Assembly: GCF_013404075.1 (NCBI RefSeq)
Contig: NZ_JACBJQ010000040.1
Span: 1 to 52,260, forward strand
DNA from: Mycolicibacterium vinylchloridicum
Lineage (GTDB): Bacteria > Actinomycetota > Actinomycetes > Mycobacteriales > Mycobacteriaceae
Direction of reading: 5' to 3'
DNA length: 52,260 nucleotides
Under the pieces are notes generated by a model. That model ran no database searches. It worked only from the letters and a program-made list of their open reading frames with translations, and was not told the origin of the DNA. Of this stretch, positions 15,964-25,866 are shown in pieces. The stretch's first letter is position 1, and each line of letters begins with the position of its first letter. The position numbers were made by a program, and so were the translations under genes.

Positions 15964-18253
15964 CTGAGGACTCCAACAACACAACAGGCAGCTCGCCGAA
16001 CACCTCGCCGGCCGGCGTCGGGCCGCTGAAACGCGAACCGGTCAGCCGATCGGTCCACACCCCTTCGGGCAACGGCAGAATCGTGTCACCCCAGCCGTCG
16101 TGATGCAGCCGGACCGTCCAGCGGGTGACCGCGACCAGCACGTCGGAACCCCGGTGGAACGCCACAACGTGCGATGCCGCGGCGCCGACCGCCAACACCG
16201 GCCGATACTCACCCGACAAGAATGCGTCGGGGCGGTCCCGCCGGGCGTGCAGCGCCGCCCGCACCACCCGAATCTTGGGATGCGACAAGCGTTCCAGCTC
16301 GCTGCCGCGCACAGAGTAGTCGACGGGTCTGCGGTTGTCCGGATCCACGAGGCTGTCCTCCCACAGTTCGGTGCCCTGGTAGACGTCCGGGATGCCGGGG
16401 ACGGTGAGGGCGAGCAGCTTCTGCCCCAGCGAGTCGCTGTGGGCGTGCGGTTCCAGTTGGACAACCAGGCCGGTCAGCTCGGTGGCCACCGGCCCGTCCA
16501 CGATGGCGTCCAGCCACGCGTGGACGGCGTCCTCGAACTCGGTGTCCGGGTCGTTCCACGAGGTGCGCCACGCGGCTTCGCGGATCGCCTTCTCCGCATA
16601 GGCGTGCAACCGCGTGCGCAATTCGTCGGTGACCTGACCGTCGGCCGGCCAGACCCCGAAGATGTTCTGCAGCAAGAACAGTGCGGTCGCGGGGTCGGGC
16701 GCCGGCGTGGTGGTCTGCCAGCTGGCCACGAACTCGGCCCACAGTGACGGCACCTGGGACAGCACGCCGATCCGGGCGCGCACGTCCTCACCGCGCTTGG
16801 TGTCATGCGTCGACAGGGTGGTCATCGCGTGCGGCCACAACCGCCCGCGCACCGCCGCGCTTCGATGAAACTCGGCGGCGCTGACGCCGAAGCATTCCGG
16901 CTCACCGCCGACCTCGTTGAGCGACACCAGGCGTGGGTCGCGGTAGAAGTAGCAGTCCTCCACCGCCTTCGCCGTCATCGCCCCGCACAGCTGCTGCAGC
17001 CGCGCAGCGGGCTCCGCCGAACACAGCGCCAACGAAACGAGTTGCAGCGGTGCGGCCAGCGCAGGCTGCTCGGTCACCGTCTGCGCGATCGCGACCGACA
17101 ACAGTGACGACAGGCTCAGGTAATCCGATCGATACACACCGACATTCGTCAGCAGTGCGACCACCGCGTCGGGCAGCTGCGGGTGGTCGGCACCCACGGC
17201 GGTGACGATCGAGCGACGCAGCCGGGCCAGCTCGCTGGCGAGCGTGCTGGTGGCCGCGGTGATCTTCAACTGACGCAACATCTCCGGCGCGTAGGCGTAG
17301 TCGAAGCCATTACCGTCGACCAGTTCGGTCAACGCCGTGGCGCCGGTGGGATCGACGAAGACACCGCCCACCTCGCGCAGCACGTCGTAGCCGGTGGTGC
17401 CGTCGACGGGCAGCGACGGGTCAAGCGGCTCACCGACGCCGAGGATCTTCTCGATCACGATCCAGGCCTGCGGCCCGATCAGATCGCGCAGCCACCTCAG
17501 GTATCCGGTCGGATCGGTCAAGCCGTCGGGGTGGTCGATACGCACTCCGTCGACCAGACCCTCGCGGAACCAGCGAGCCACCTCGGTGTGTGATGTCTCG
17601 AACACCGTCGGGTCCTCCTGGCGCAGGCCGGCCAGCGAGGTGATCGAGAAGAACCGGCGATACCCGCACGCTCCGGTGCGCCACCCGATCAGCTTGTAGT
17701 GCTGGCGCTCGTGCACCTGCGGCCCGCTGCCGTCGCCGGTGCCCGGCGCGATCGGGAAGGCGAGGCCGCCGAGCCGCAGCGTGTCGGCGTCCACCTTCAG
17801 ATCTGCGACGTCACTGTCAGAGCCCAAGACCGGCAACAGGATTCGGCCATCGGGGTCGGCCGTCCAGTCGATGTCGAAGAATGTCGCGTAGGCCGACTGG
17901 CGACCGTTGCGCAGCACGTCCCACCACCACGGGTTGCGCTCGGGCCGGTCCACTCCGACATGGTTGGGCACGATGTCGACGACCAGCCCCAGACCGCGCG
18001 CCTTGGCGGCCTCGGCCAGCCGGGCCAGGCCGTCGGGGCCGCCCAGTTCGTCGGACACGGTGGTGGGGTCGGTGACGTCGTAGCCGTGGGTGGACCCGGG
18101 TGCGGCGGTCAGGATGGGGGACAGGTAGAGATGGGTGACACCCAGCCCGTCGAGGTACTCGAGGAGCTTCTCGGCGTCGGCGAAGGTGAACGCATCGCCC
18201 GCCGAGGGGCCGCGCAGCTGCAGGCGATAGGTGGACAGCACCGGGGAAGCCAT
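15956..18253 (-). CDS. treY: Maltooligosyl trehalose synthase
   Basis: A 765-residue GH13 isomerase that turns the reducing-end alpha-1,4 bond of maltodextrins into the alpha,alpha-1,1 bond of trehalose. The N-terminus STYRLQLRG is the TreY hallmark. The catalytic region DGVRIDHPDGL and the acid region WIVIEKILG are intact, and PGIPDVYQGTELW lies near the C-terminus. The start was set at ATG 18253 (MASPVLSTYRLQ); the frame extends further upstream into treX but without family sequence. It lies 17 bases after treX. Confidence 0.95.
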   Translation of the reverse strand: MASPVLSTYRLQLRGPSAGDAFTFADAEKLLEYLDGLGVTHLYLSPILTAAPGSTHGYDVTDPTTVSDELGGPDGLARLAEAAKARGLGLVVDIVPNHVGVDRPERNPWWWDVLRNGRQSAYATFFDIDWTADPDGRILLPVLGSDSDVADLKVDADTLRLGGLAFPIAPGTGDGSGPQVHERQHYKLIGWRTGACGYRRFFSITSLAGLRQEDPTVFETSHTEVARWFREGLVDGVRIDHPDGLTDPTGYLRWLRDLIGPQAWIVIEKILGVGEPLDPSLPVDGTTGYDVLREVGGVFVDPTGATALTELVDGNGFDYAYAPEMLRQLKITAATSTLASELARLRRSIVTAVGADHPQLPDAVVALLTNVGVYRSDYLSLSSLLSVAIAQTVTEQPALAAPLQLVSLALCSAEPAARLQQLCGAMTAKAVEDCYFYRDPRLVSLNEVGGEPECFGVSAAEFHRSAAVRGRLWPHAMTTLSTHDTKRGEDVRARIGVLSQVPSLWAEFVASWQTTTPAPDPATALFLLQNIFGVWPADGQVTDELRTRLHAYAEKAIREAAWRTSWNDPDTEFEDAVHAWLDAIVDGPVATELTGLVVQLEPHAHSDSLGQKLLALTVPGIPDVYQGTELWEDSLVDPDNRRPVDYSVRGSELERLSHPKIRVVRAALHARRDRPDAFLSGEYRPVLAVGAAASHVVAFHRGSDVLVAVTRWTVRLHHDGWGDTILPLPEGVWTDRLTGSRFSGPTPAGEVFGELPVVLLESSDA

Positions 18254-18270
18254 AGCTGTGCCTGTTCCCG

Positions 18271-20415
18271 CTAGCCGGTCTTTTGAAGCACCAGAACCGA
18301 TCGACCCGGCACCGTGATCGCCTCGCCCGTCTTCACCACCGTGCCGTTGGTTCCGGTGGCATCCCAGGTGTCGAGAACCGCCGTCCACTGTTCGGCATAG
18401 TCGCCGTCGGGAGTGACGAATTCGATCGGCTTGCTGTGGGCGTTGAAGCACAGCAGGAACGAGTCGTCGACGACGCGTTCGCCGCGGGAGTTGGGTTCGG
18501 GGATGGCTTCACCGTTGAGGAACATGCCCACGAACTTGAAGCCCGAGTCCCAGTCGTCGTGGCTCATCTCCTGGCCGGCCGGGGTGAGCCAGGCGATGTC
18601 CCGAACCTGATCACCGGTCCGGATCGGCTCACCGTCGAAGAACCGGCGGCGCCGAAAGACCGGGTGCTGCTTGCGAAGTGCAGTCACCTTCTTGGTGAAC
18701 TCGAGCAGATCGGAGTTGGTCTCGCGCAGGGTCCAGTCCATCCAGGACAGTGGCGAATCCTGGCAGTAGACGTTGTTGTTGCCCTGCTGGGTACGGCCGA
18801 TCTCGTCACCGTGGGCGATCATCGGGGTGCCCTGCGAAAGCAGCAGGGTGACCAGGATGTTGCGCATCTGCTGGCCGCGGAGCGCCAGGATCTGCGGATC
18901 GTCGGTCGGGCCTTCCACCCCGCAGTTCCACGACCGGTTGTGGCTCTCGCCGTCCCGGTTGTCCTCGCCGTTGGCCAGATTGTGCTTCTCGTTGTAGGAC
19001 ACCAGGTCGTTGAGGGTGAAGCCGTCATGGCAGGTGACGAAGTTGATGCTGGCGCCCGGGCGGCGGCCGGTGGCTTCGTAGAGGTCCGACGATCCGGTCA
19101 GCCGGGACGCGAACTCGCCGAGGGTGGCCGGTTCGCCGCGCCAGTAGTCGCGCACGGTGTCGCGGTACTTGCCGTTCCATTCGGTCCACAGGCTGGGGAA
19201 GTTGCCGACCTGGTAGCCACCCTCGCCGACGTCCCACGGTTCGGCGATCAGTTTGACCTGACTGATCACCGGGTCCTGCTGCACGATGTCGAAGAACGCG
19301 CTCAAGCGGTCGACTTCGTAGAACTCACGGGCCAGCGTGGAGGCCAGGTCGAACCGGAATCCGTCGACGTGCATCTCGAGAACCCAGTACCGCAGCGAGT
19401 CCATGATCAACTGCAGCGTGTGCGGATGCCGCGGGTTGAGGCTGTTGCCGGTGCCGGTGAAGTCGCGGTAGAGCCGCAGGTCGTCGTCCATCAGGCGGTA
19501 GTAGGCCGCGTTGTCGATGCCGCGCAGGTTGATCGTCGGCCCGAGGTGATTGCCTTCGGCGGTGTGGTTGTAGACGACGTCGAGGATGACCTCGATGCCC
19601 GCCTCGTGGAACGAGCGCACCATCGTCTTGAACTCGGCGACCGCACCGCCGGCGTGCCGGGTCGCCGCGTACTGGTAGTGCGGAGCCAGGAAGCCGAACG
19701 TGTTGTATCCCCAGTAGTTTCGCAGTCCCAGATCGATCAGGCGGTGGTCGTGCATGAACTGGTGCACCGGCATCAGTTCGATGGCGGTGACGTTGAGCGC
19801 CTTGAGGTGATCGATCACCGCCGGGTGGCCCAGCCCCGCGTAGGTGCCGCGCAGTTCCTCGGGGATGCCGGGGTGGGTTTGGGTCATGCCCTTGACGTGG
19901 GCTTCGTAGATGATCGTTTCGTTGTACGGCGTCCGTGGCGCGTGGTCGGAGCCCCAGTGGAAGAACGGGTTGATGACGACGCTGGTCATCGTGTGCCCCA
20001 GCGAATCGATCATCGGCGGGGTGCCGCCGGAGGCCAGGTCGTCGGCCCCGAGGTCGTAGGAGTACAGCGCCTGGCTGAACTCGAAGTCGCCGTGGAAGGA
20101 CTTGCCGTAGGGGTCCAGCAGCAGCTTGCTGGGATCGCACCGGTGGCCGGCCGCCGGGTCCCACGGGCCGTGTACCCGGAAGCCGTACCGCTGCCCGGGA
20201 TTGATCGTCGGCAGGTAGGCGTGCCACACGAAACCGTCGACTTCGTCGAGGTCGATGCGGGTTTCCGTGCCGTCCTTGGCGATGAGGCAGAGTTCGACCC
20301 GGTCGGCCACTTCGGAGAACAGCGAGAAATTCGTGCCCGCGCCGTCATAGGTGGCCCCGAGCGGGTATGCGGCACCAGGCCACACCGTGGTCAGTGCGGG
20401 TTCGCTCGACGACAT
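18271..20415 (-). CDS. treX: Glycogen debranching enzyme TreX/GlgX
   Basis: A 714-residue GH13 debranching enzyme that cleaves alpha-1,6 branches of glycogen to linear chains for TreY. An N-terminal beta-sandwich (YPLGATYDGAGTNFSLFSEV) is followed by a barrel with DGFRFDLAS (nucleophile), IAEPWD (acid/base) and TCHDGFTLNDLV (third acid). The length is normal. It is the first of the three trehalose genes on this strand and starts 41 bases after the acyltransferase gene, so the four genes may form one transcript. Confidence 0.95.
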   Translation of the reverse strand: MSSSEPALTTVWPGAAYPLGATYDGAGTNFSLFSEVADRVELCLIAKDGTETRIDLDEVDGFVWHAYLPTINPGQRYGFRVHGPWDPAAGHRCDPSKLLLDPYGKSFHGDFEFSQALYSYDLGADDLASGGTPPMIDSLGHTMTSVVINPFFHWGSDHAPRTPYNETIIYEAHVKGMTQTHPGIPEELRGTYAGLGHPAVIDHLKALNVTAIELMPVHQFMHDHRLIDLGLRNYWGYNTFGFLAPHYQYAATRHAGGAVAEFKTMVRSFHEAGIEVILDVVYNHTAEGNHLGPTINLRGIDNAAYYRLMDDDLRLYRDFTGTGNSLNPRHPHTLQLIMDSLRYWVLEMHVDGFRFDLASTLAREFYEVDRLSAFFDIVQQDPVISQVKLIAEPWDVGEGGYQVGNFPSLWTEWNGKYRDTVRDYWRGEPATLGEFASRLTGSSDLYEATGRRPGASINFVTCHDGFTLNDLVSYNEKHNLANGEDNRDGESHNRSWNCGVEGPTDDPQILALRGQQMRNILVTLLLSQGTPMIAHGDEIGRTQQGNNNVYCQDSPLSWMDWTLRETNSDLLEFTKKVTALRKQHPVFRRRRFFDGEPIRTGDQVRDIAWLTPAGQEMSHDDWDSGFKFVGMFLNGEAIPEPNSRGERVVDDSFLLCFNAHSKPIEFVTPDGDYAEQWTAVLDTWDATGTNGTVVKTGEAITVPGRSVLVLQKTG

Positions 20416-20456
20416 CTCTCGACCCTATCGACGTGGCGCGAACGTCGCGCAGGATG

Positions 20457-22592
20457 TCACCACCATGTGGTGGCCGCCCCCAGCTGCCGGCCCAGCTCGG
20501 GGATCAACGTGCGCATGTATGTCGCCGAGATGTGATGAGAATCGTGGTAAATCAGCACATTTCCCTCGACCGCGCGGCACCGGTCGGCACGGCACACCGC
20601 GTCGCTGAGGTCCAGGACCCGCATGAGCGGGAAGATCGGGAGGAAATCGAGGGTCTGGTTGCGGTCCGAGAGCACCTCGGAACGGTCGATCCCGCACGAC
20701 ACCGCGTCGCCGCCCTTGGCCAGGCAGTCGGTCGGGAAGAAAGGTTGGCCGTTGCGCACCAGCCACGGCGTGTCACGCATCGCCAAGATCGGAATCTTGT
20801 TGTCCGACAACGTCTGCCAGATACCGATATAGGTGGCTGGCATCACATCGCCGGGCTTGATGTTCCATGGCCGGGTCGAGGTGGTGAACACGAAATCGGG
20901 GTGATCGCCGATCAGCTTGGCCATCACCTTCTGGTTCCACTTGTGGCAGTTGGGGTAGGGCCGGTTGTCGCCCATCACCAGCGGTGATTCCTCAGTGGTC
21001 AGCGGACAACCCATCTTCAGATAGGTGACCACCTTGAAGTGGTGCATCTTGGCCAGCGCGTCGAGTGCGGTGATCCAGTGTTCGGCGTGCGATCCGCCGG
21101 CCAGCGCGATGGTCCGGGTCGCCGACTTGTCCCCGTAGGTGCAGTTGATGACGTCGGTGTTGTCGAAATCACTGATACAGCCGTCGGTGGTCGACTCGGG
21201 CAGATCCTTCTGCGCCTCGAGCACAGTCGGGCGCATCGGCAGCTTGGGCACCCGGGCATGCTGGGTCAGTGCCCGCGCTCCCGGATACCCGTCGGTGGAC
21301 AGCGCGACCAATTCCTTACCGTTGGCGCGCTGCACCGTGACGTGCTCGCGCCAGGTGAACGACGTCGCCGTGAGGGCCACCCCGAGCAGTGCCACGGCGG
21401 TCCCCAGGGCGATGGTGGGCCTGCGCAGGCGGGCGCGCCACGCGATCTGCGGCGCAGGCGCGGCTGCCGCCCGTCGCCCGGAACGCAGCGGTTCCTCGAT
21501 GAAGCGCATCGTCAGATAAGCCAGCACGCCCGAGATCGCCAGGACGATCGCCCCGGCGACGAAGCCGGCGCGCTTGTCGCCGGTGTAGGCGAGCCAGAAG
21601 ATCAGCAGCGGCCAATGCCACAGGTACAGCGAGTAGGCCATCGCGCCGAGCGTCACCAGCGGTCGCGCCGACAGCAGCCGGTTCGGCAGCGGCAGCCGGT
21701 CGCGCGTCGACGGGCTCGCGTGCCGGTTCGCGGCCGCCAGGATCATCAACACCGTCGCGCCGACCGGCACCAGCGCCCACGGGCCGGGGAACTCCCGCAC
21801 CCCGTCGATGACGGCGCCGCACGAGACGATCAGCGCCAGCCCGGCCGCGGCCAGCACGGTGCGCAGCCACATCGGCCAGCGCACGAAGGGAACCACCGCG
21901 CCGACGAGCGTGCCCAGCAGCAACTCCCAGGCGCGGGCGAAGCTGTTGTAGTACGCGGCCGTCTGATCGGACAGATGGAGGACGACGGCAAAGCTGAAGG
22001 ACGCGACAGTGAGTACGGCCAGCAAAGTCACAAGAGTCACACGCAGCCGATTGCCGAGCCGGCGGCGGAACAAATAGGCAAACCCGAAGATAAGGGCGAG
22101 CATCGAAACGTAGAACTGGCCCTGAACGGACATCGACCAGATGTGCTGCAGCGGACTAACGGCCTCACCGGCGCGGAGATAGTTCGCCGCGGTCGCGGAC
22201 AACTCCCAGTTCTGGAAGTAGCCCAGGCTCGCCAGACTCTGGTCGGCAAACGTCTCCCAGCGCGTCTGCGGCTGTATCAGAACGGTAAGCACGGCGCCCG
22301 CGGCAAGCACGACGACGAGGGCGGGCAACAGTCGCCGCACCAATCGGAGGATCTCGGGCCAGGGTGACAGCCGCGAGTCGGGATTCAGCGCGGTGCGCAG
22401 CAGTGAACCGCCGAAGAAGAATCCGGACAGCACCAGAAAGACGTCGACCCCGCCGGACACCCGCCCGAACCACACATGAAATACCGCCACCAGAGCGATC
22501 GCGACACCACGGAGCCCGTCGAGGTCGTGGCGATAGAACCCCGACTTTCGCTCCGCCGCTACCTTCGCCGGGGGTGGGGTCAGGGTCAGCAT
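20457..22592 (-). CDS. Membrane O-acyltransferase (acyltransferase-3) with C-terminal SGNH domain
   Basis: A 711-residue OafA/YrhL-type protein. The N-terminal half is an acyltransferase-3 membrane domain with about 10 helices (YRHDLDGLRGVAIALVAVFH, VDVFLVLSGFFFGG, YSLYLWHWPLLIF, FIEEPLR). After a final helix (residues ~385-405) comes an outside SGNH-like esterase/transferase domain: ALAGGSHAEHW carries the block-I Gly-Ser region and IYHDSHHIS the terminal Asp-x-x-His. Such proteins move acyl groups across the membrane onto surface glycans. The Rv1565c homologue occupies the same place beside treX in M. tuberculosis. The acceptor is unknown. It is divergent from bioA. Confidence 0.85.
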   Translation of the reverse strand: MLTLTPPPAKVAAERKSGFYRHDLDGLRGVAIALVAVFHVWFGRVSGGVDVFLVLSGFFFGGSLLRTALNPDSRLSPWPEILRLVRRLLPALVVVLAAGAVLTVLIQPQTRWETFADQSLASLGYFQNWELSATAANYLRAGEAVSPLQHIWSMSVQGQFYVSMLALIFGFAYLFRRRLGNRLRVTLVTLLAVLTVASFSFAVVLHLSDQTAAYYNSFARAWELLLGTLVGAVVPFVRWPMWLRTVLAAAGLALIVSCGAVIDGVREFPGPWALVPVGATVLMILAAANRHASPSTRDRLPLPNRLLSARPLVTLGAMAYSLYLWHWPLLIFWLAYTGDKRAGFVAGAIVLAISGVLAYLTMRFIEEPLRSGRRAAAAPAPQIAWRARLRRPTIALGTAVALLGVALTATSFTWREHVTVQRANGKELVALSTDGYPGARALTQHARVPKLPMRPTVLEAQKDLPESTTDGCISDFDNTDVINCTYGDKSATRTIALAGGSHAEHWITALDALAKMHHFKVVTYLKMGCPLTTEESPLVMGDNRPYPNCHKWNQKVMAKLIGDHPDFVFTTSTRPWNIKPGDVMPATYIGIWQTLSDNKIPILAMRDTPWLVRNGQPFFPTDCLAKGGDAVSCGIDRSEVLSDRNQTLDFLPIFPLMRVLDLSDAVCRADRCRAVEGNVLIYHDSHHISATYMRTLIPELGRQLGAATTWW

Positions 22593-22705
22593 GATCGGGG
22601 ATCAATCTACCCAACCCGGGTATGTCTCTCATCTCCAGCGAACCGCGCCCGGGCCGCGTGTCGGCGTAGAGCAAAGGCCCGCCCGTGACTGCGCGGCGCC
22701 CCCGC

Positions 22706-22711
22706 TAGGCT
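22706..22711 (+). promoter_or_regulatory. Likely -10 box of leaderless bioA
   Basis: TAGGCT (TANNNT) ends 8 bases before GTG 22720. No Shine-Dalgarno sequence precedes that GTG, so a leaderless bioA mRNA is the simplest reading and supports this start. No BioQ-type palindrome is seen in the 127-base gap to the divergent acyltransferase gene. Confidence 0.45.
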
Positions 22712-22719
22712 CACACACC

Positions 22720-24012
22720 GTGTCGGCGTTGACCCCCCAACAGATCAGCGCGATCGACGCCGCCCATATCTGGCACCCGTACAGCACGATCGGCGCCGAG
22801 GCGCTGCCCCCGGTGGTGGCGGTCGGAGCCGACGGCCCATGGCTGACCCTGGTCCGCGACGGCGCCCAGATCCGCGTCCTCGATGCGATGGCCTCCTGGT
22901 GGACGGCTGTGCACGGCCACGGTCACCCGGTGCTCGACGCCGCGATCACCCGGCAGCTTTCGGTGATGAATCACGTCATGTTCGGCGGGCTGACCCACGA
23001 ACCTGCCGCGCGCCTGGCGCAGCTGCTCGTCGACATCACCCCGCAGGGCCTGGATACCGTGTTCTTTTCCGACTCCGGCTCGGTGGCCGTCGAGGTCGCG
23101 GTCAAGATGGCGCTGCAGTACTGGCGCAGCACGGGCCGGTTCGGCAAGCGCCGACTGATGACCTGGCGTGGCGGATATCACGGCGACACGTTCACCCCGA
23201 TGAGCGTCTGCGACCCCGACGGCGGGATGCACTCGCTGTGGAGCGACGTACTTTTCCCGCAGGTGTTCGCGCCGCCGGTGCCGTCCGGCTACGACCCGGC
23301 CTACATCGCGGCATTCGAGGCGCAGCTGCTGGACCACGCCGACGAGGTCGCCGCCGTCATCGTCGAACCGGTGGTGCAGGGTGCCGGGGGTATGCGCTTT
23401 CACGACCCGCGCTATCTGAGCGACCTGCGGACGATGTGCGACCGGGCCGGGGTGCTGCTGATCTTCGACGAGATCGCCACCGGATTCGGTCGCACGGGGG
23501 AGCTGTTCGCCGCCGACCACGCCGGTGTCAGCCCCGACATCATGTGTGTGGGCAAGGCGTTGACCGGGGGTTACGTCACACTCGCCGCGACGCTGTGCAC
23601 GCGAGAGATCGCTGCCACGATCAGCGGCAGCGAGGCCGGCGCGCTGATGCACGGCCCCACCTTCATGGCCAACGCGCTGGCGTGCGCGGTATCGGTGGCA
23701 TCGGTGGAACTGCTGCTCGGCCAGGACTGGCGCGGCCGCGTCGCGGAGATCAGCGCGGGGCTGACCGGCGGGCTGGCGCCGGCGCGCGCCCTGCCCGGCG
23801 TCGTCGACGTGCGGGTGTGCGGCGCGATCGGCGTGATCGAGATGGCGGCACCGGTCGATCTGACGGTCGCGACGCCCGTCGCCATGGACAACGGCGTCTG
23901 GCTGCGGCCGTTCCGCAACCTGATCTACGCGATGCCGCCGTTCATCTGCACCCCCGACGAGATAGGCCAGGTCACCTCGGCGATGGTCGCCGTCGCCCGT
24001 GCATTAACCTGA
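22720..24012 (+). CDS. bioA: Adenosylmethionine-8-amino-7-oxononanoate aminotransferase
   Basis: A 430-residue class-III PLP aminotransferase that makes 7,8-diaminopelargonate from KAPA using S-adenosylmethionine. IWHPYSTIG near the N-terminus and MASWWTAVHGHGHP are BioA signatures. LIFDEIATGFGRTG carries the PLP-binding Asp, and Lys279 (CVGKALTGGY) is the Schiff-base lysine. GTG 22720 was chosen over the much longer frame because the family N-terminus starts here and TAGGCT lies 8 bases upstream. The stop codon overlaps the BioQ operator for bioF. Confidence 0.95.
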   Translation: MSALTPQQISAIDAAHIWHPYSTIGAEALPPVVAVGADGPWLTLVRDGAQIRVLDAMASWWTAVHGHGHPVLDAAITRQLSVMNHVMFGGLTHEPAARLAQLLVDITPQGLDTVFFSDSGSVAVEVAVKMALQYWRSTGRFGKRRLMTWRGGYHGDTFTPMSVCDPDGGMHSLWSDVLFPQVFAPPVPSGYDPAYIAAFEAQLLDHADEVAAVIVEPVVQGAGGMRFHDPRYLSDLRTMCDRAGVLLIFDEIATGFGRTGELFAADHAGVSPDIMCVGKALTGGYVTLAATLCTREIAATISGSEAGALMHGPTFMANALACAVSVASVELLLGQDWRGRVAEISAGLTGGLAPARALPGVVDVRVCGAIGVIEMAAPVDLTVATPVAMDNGVWLRPFRNLIYAMPPFICTPDEIGQVTSAMVAVARALT

Positions 24013-24022
24013 ACGGTGTTCA
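24005..24022 (+). promoter_or_regulatory. bioFD promoter: -10 box fused to a BioQ operator
   Basis: TAACCT (TANNNT, 24005-24010) shares its last T with TGAACGGTGTTCA (24010-24022), a perfect TGAAC-N3-GTTCA palindrome matching the BioQ operator known from M. smegmatis. The site lies within the bioA stop region, so bioF and bioD can be repressed separately from bioA. The same layout occurs before bioB. Confidence 0.85.
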
Positions 24023-24042
24023 AGAGTCCGGAAGGAGTGCCC

Positions 24043-25191
24043 GTGACCCGCGTCGGTGTTTCACCGCTGGCCTGGCTCGACGCCGTCGAGCAGCAGCGTC
24101 GGCAGGCCGGCCTGCGCCGTTCGTTGCGCACCCGGCCCGCGGTGGCCACCGAACTCGACCTGGCATCCAACGACTACCTGGGTCTGTCCCAGCATCCGGC
24201 CGTCATCGACGGCGGCGTGGCGGCGTTGCGCACCTGGGGTGCCGGGTCCACCGGCTCGCGGCTGGTCACCGGCAACACCGAGCTGCACGAGGAATTCGAA
24301 ACCGCACTGGCCGACTTCGTCGGCGCCGAAGCAGGTTTGGTGTTCTCGTCGGGTTACACCGCCAATATCGGCGCCACCGTCGCATTGTCGGGGCCGGGCT
24401 CGCTCGTGGTCTCCGATGCGCTCTCGCACGCCTCGCTGGTCGACGCCTGCCGGCTATCTCGGGCCCGGGTCGTCGTGTCCCCGCACTGTGATGTCGACGC
24501 GGTGGAGGCGGCGCTGGCTGATCGCGATGAGGAACGCGCGCTGGTGATCACCGAGTCGGTGTTCAGCACCGACGGCGCGCTGGCGCCGCTGCGCCGGTTG
24601 CACGAGGTATGCCGCAGGCACCGGGCCGTGCTGCTGGTCGACGAGGCGCACGGGCTCGGGGTGCGCGGTGCCGGCGGGCGTGGCCTGATCCACGAGGCCG
24701 GTCTCGCCGGTGCACCCGACGTGGTCATGACGACCACCATGTCCAAGTCGCTGGGTAGTCAGGGCGGCGTGGTGCTCGGCCCGGCCGCGGTGCGCGATCA
24801 CCTGATCGACGCCGCGCGCACGATGATCTTCGATACCGGCCTGGCTCCGGCTCCCGTCGGCGCCGCCCTGGCCGCGCTGACCGTGATGGCCGCCGAACCA
24901 GCACGGGCCGGTGCCGTCATCGGGCGGGCGCGCGAGCTCGCCGCGATGTGCGACGTATCCGAAACGCCCGAATCCGCCGTGGTGTCAGTCATTCTCGGCG
25001 ATCCCGAGGTCGCGGTGGCCGCCGCGACCGCCTGTCTGGACGCCGGGGTGCGGGTCGGCTGCTTCCGGCCGCCGACAGTGCCCGCGGGTACGTCACGGCT
25101 GCGACTGACCGCGCGGGCATCGCTGACCGATGACGAGATGGACACCGCCCGCCAGGTATTGACGACCGTTCTGGGTACTCACCCGCGATGA
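24043..25191 (+). CDS. bioF: 8-amino-7-oxononanoate synthase (KAPA synthase)
   Basis: A 382-residue alpha-oxoamine synthase that joins pimeloyl thioester and L-alanine to form KAPA. LDLASNDYLGLSQHP, GAGSTGSRLVTGNTELHEE and VDEAHGLGVRGAGGRG are family signatures. Lys235 (TTMSKSLGSQGG) is the PLP lysine. GTG 24043 is preferred to the ATG-type start at 24016 because GGAG lies at 24034-24037, and 24016 falls inside the BioQ operator. The stop overlaps bioD by 4 bases. Confidence 0.95.
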   Translation: MTRVGVSPLAWLDAVEQQRRQAGLRRSLRTRPAVATELDLASNDYLGLSQHPAVIDGGVAALRTWGAGSTGSRLVTGNTELHEEFETALADFVGAEAGLVFSSGYTANIGATVALSGPGSLVVSDALSHASLVDACRLSRARVVVSPHCDVDAVEAALADRDEERALVITESVFSTDGALAPLRRLHEVCRRHRAVLLVDEAHGLGVRGAGGRGLIHEAGLAGAPDVVMTTTMSKSLGSQGGVVLGPAAVRDHLIDAARTMIFDTGLAPAPVGAALAALTVMAAEPARAGAVIGRARELAAMCDVSETPESAVVSVILGDPEVAVAAATACLDAGVRVGCFRPPTVPAGTSRLRLTARASLTDDEMDTARQVLTTVLGTHPR

Positions 25192-25865
25192 GTGTCCTGG
25201 TCATCACCGGAACCGGAACCGGCGTCGGCAAGACCGTCGCGACGGCGGCACTGGCCTGCCACGCCCGGGTGTCCGAGCATGACGTGGCCGTGTGCAAACC
25301 GGTGCAGACCGGCACCGCCGGTGGCGACGACGACCTGGCCGAGGTCGCGCGGCTCTCCGGGGTCACCGAACTCGTCGGTGTCGCCCGCTATCCCGAACCG
25401 CTGGCGCCGGCTGCCGCGGCCGAACAGGCCGGCCGGCCGCTGCCCAGCGCGGACGAACTGTTGGCGTCCATCCGCGGGGTGGACCGTCCCGGCCGACTCA
25501 CCCTGGTCGAGGGCGCTGGCGGCCTGCTTGTCGAACTGGCCGCCGGCGGGGCGACGCTACGCGATCTCGCAGTCGAGCTGGCCGCGCCGGTACTCATCGT
25601 GGTCGAACCCGGACTGGGCACCCTCAACCACACCTCTCTGACGTTGGAAGGGCTTGCCGCCAAAGGCCTTTCGTGCGCGGGTTTGGTGATCGGCTCGTGG
25701 CCTGCGCAACCGGGCGCTGCCGAGAAGTCCAATCGCGAGGCGCTGGCTCAACTCGCTCCGGTGCGCGCCGCGCTGCCGGCCGGGGTTTCCGCGGTGTCAC
25801 CGAACGACTTCGCACTGTTCAGCGCGCGCGCATTCGACGCGGACTGGGTCGCCGGTCTGATCTGA
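25188..25865 (+). CDS. bioD: Dethiobiotin synthetase
   Basis: A 225-residue ATP-dependent enzyme that closes the ureido ring of dethiobiotin. GTGTGVGKTVAT (residues 8-19) is the P-loop. VCKPVQTGT carries the catalytic lysine pattern, and VEGAGGLLVEL follows. ATGA overlap with bioF fixes the start and shows co-translation. The next gene begins 1 base after the stop. Confidence 0.95.
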   Translation: MSVLVITGTGTGVGKTVATAALACHARVSEHDVAVCKPVQTGTAGGDDDLAEVARLSGVTELVGVARYPEPLAPAAAAEQAGRPLPSADELLASIRGVDRPGRLTLVEGAGGLLVELAAGGATLRDLAVELAAPVLIVVEPGLGTLNHTSLTLEGLAAKGLSCAGLVIGSWPAQPGAAEKSNREALAQLAPVRAALPAGVSAVSPNDFALFSARAFDADWVAGLI

Positions 25866-25866
25866 G

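Noticed and set aside
18283..20535. 750-codon plus-strand frame opposite treX
   Set aside because: Shadow of the well-conserved treX gene in GC-rich DNA; Val/Gly/Arg/Asp-rich with no motif.
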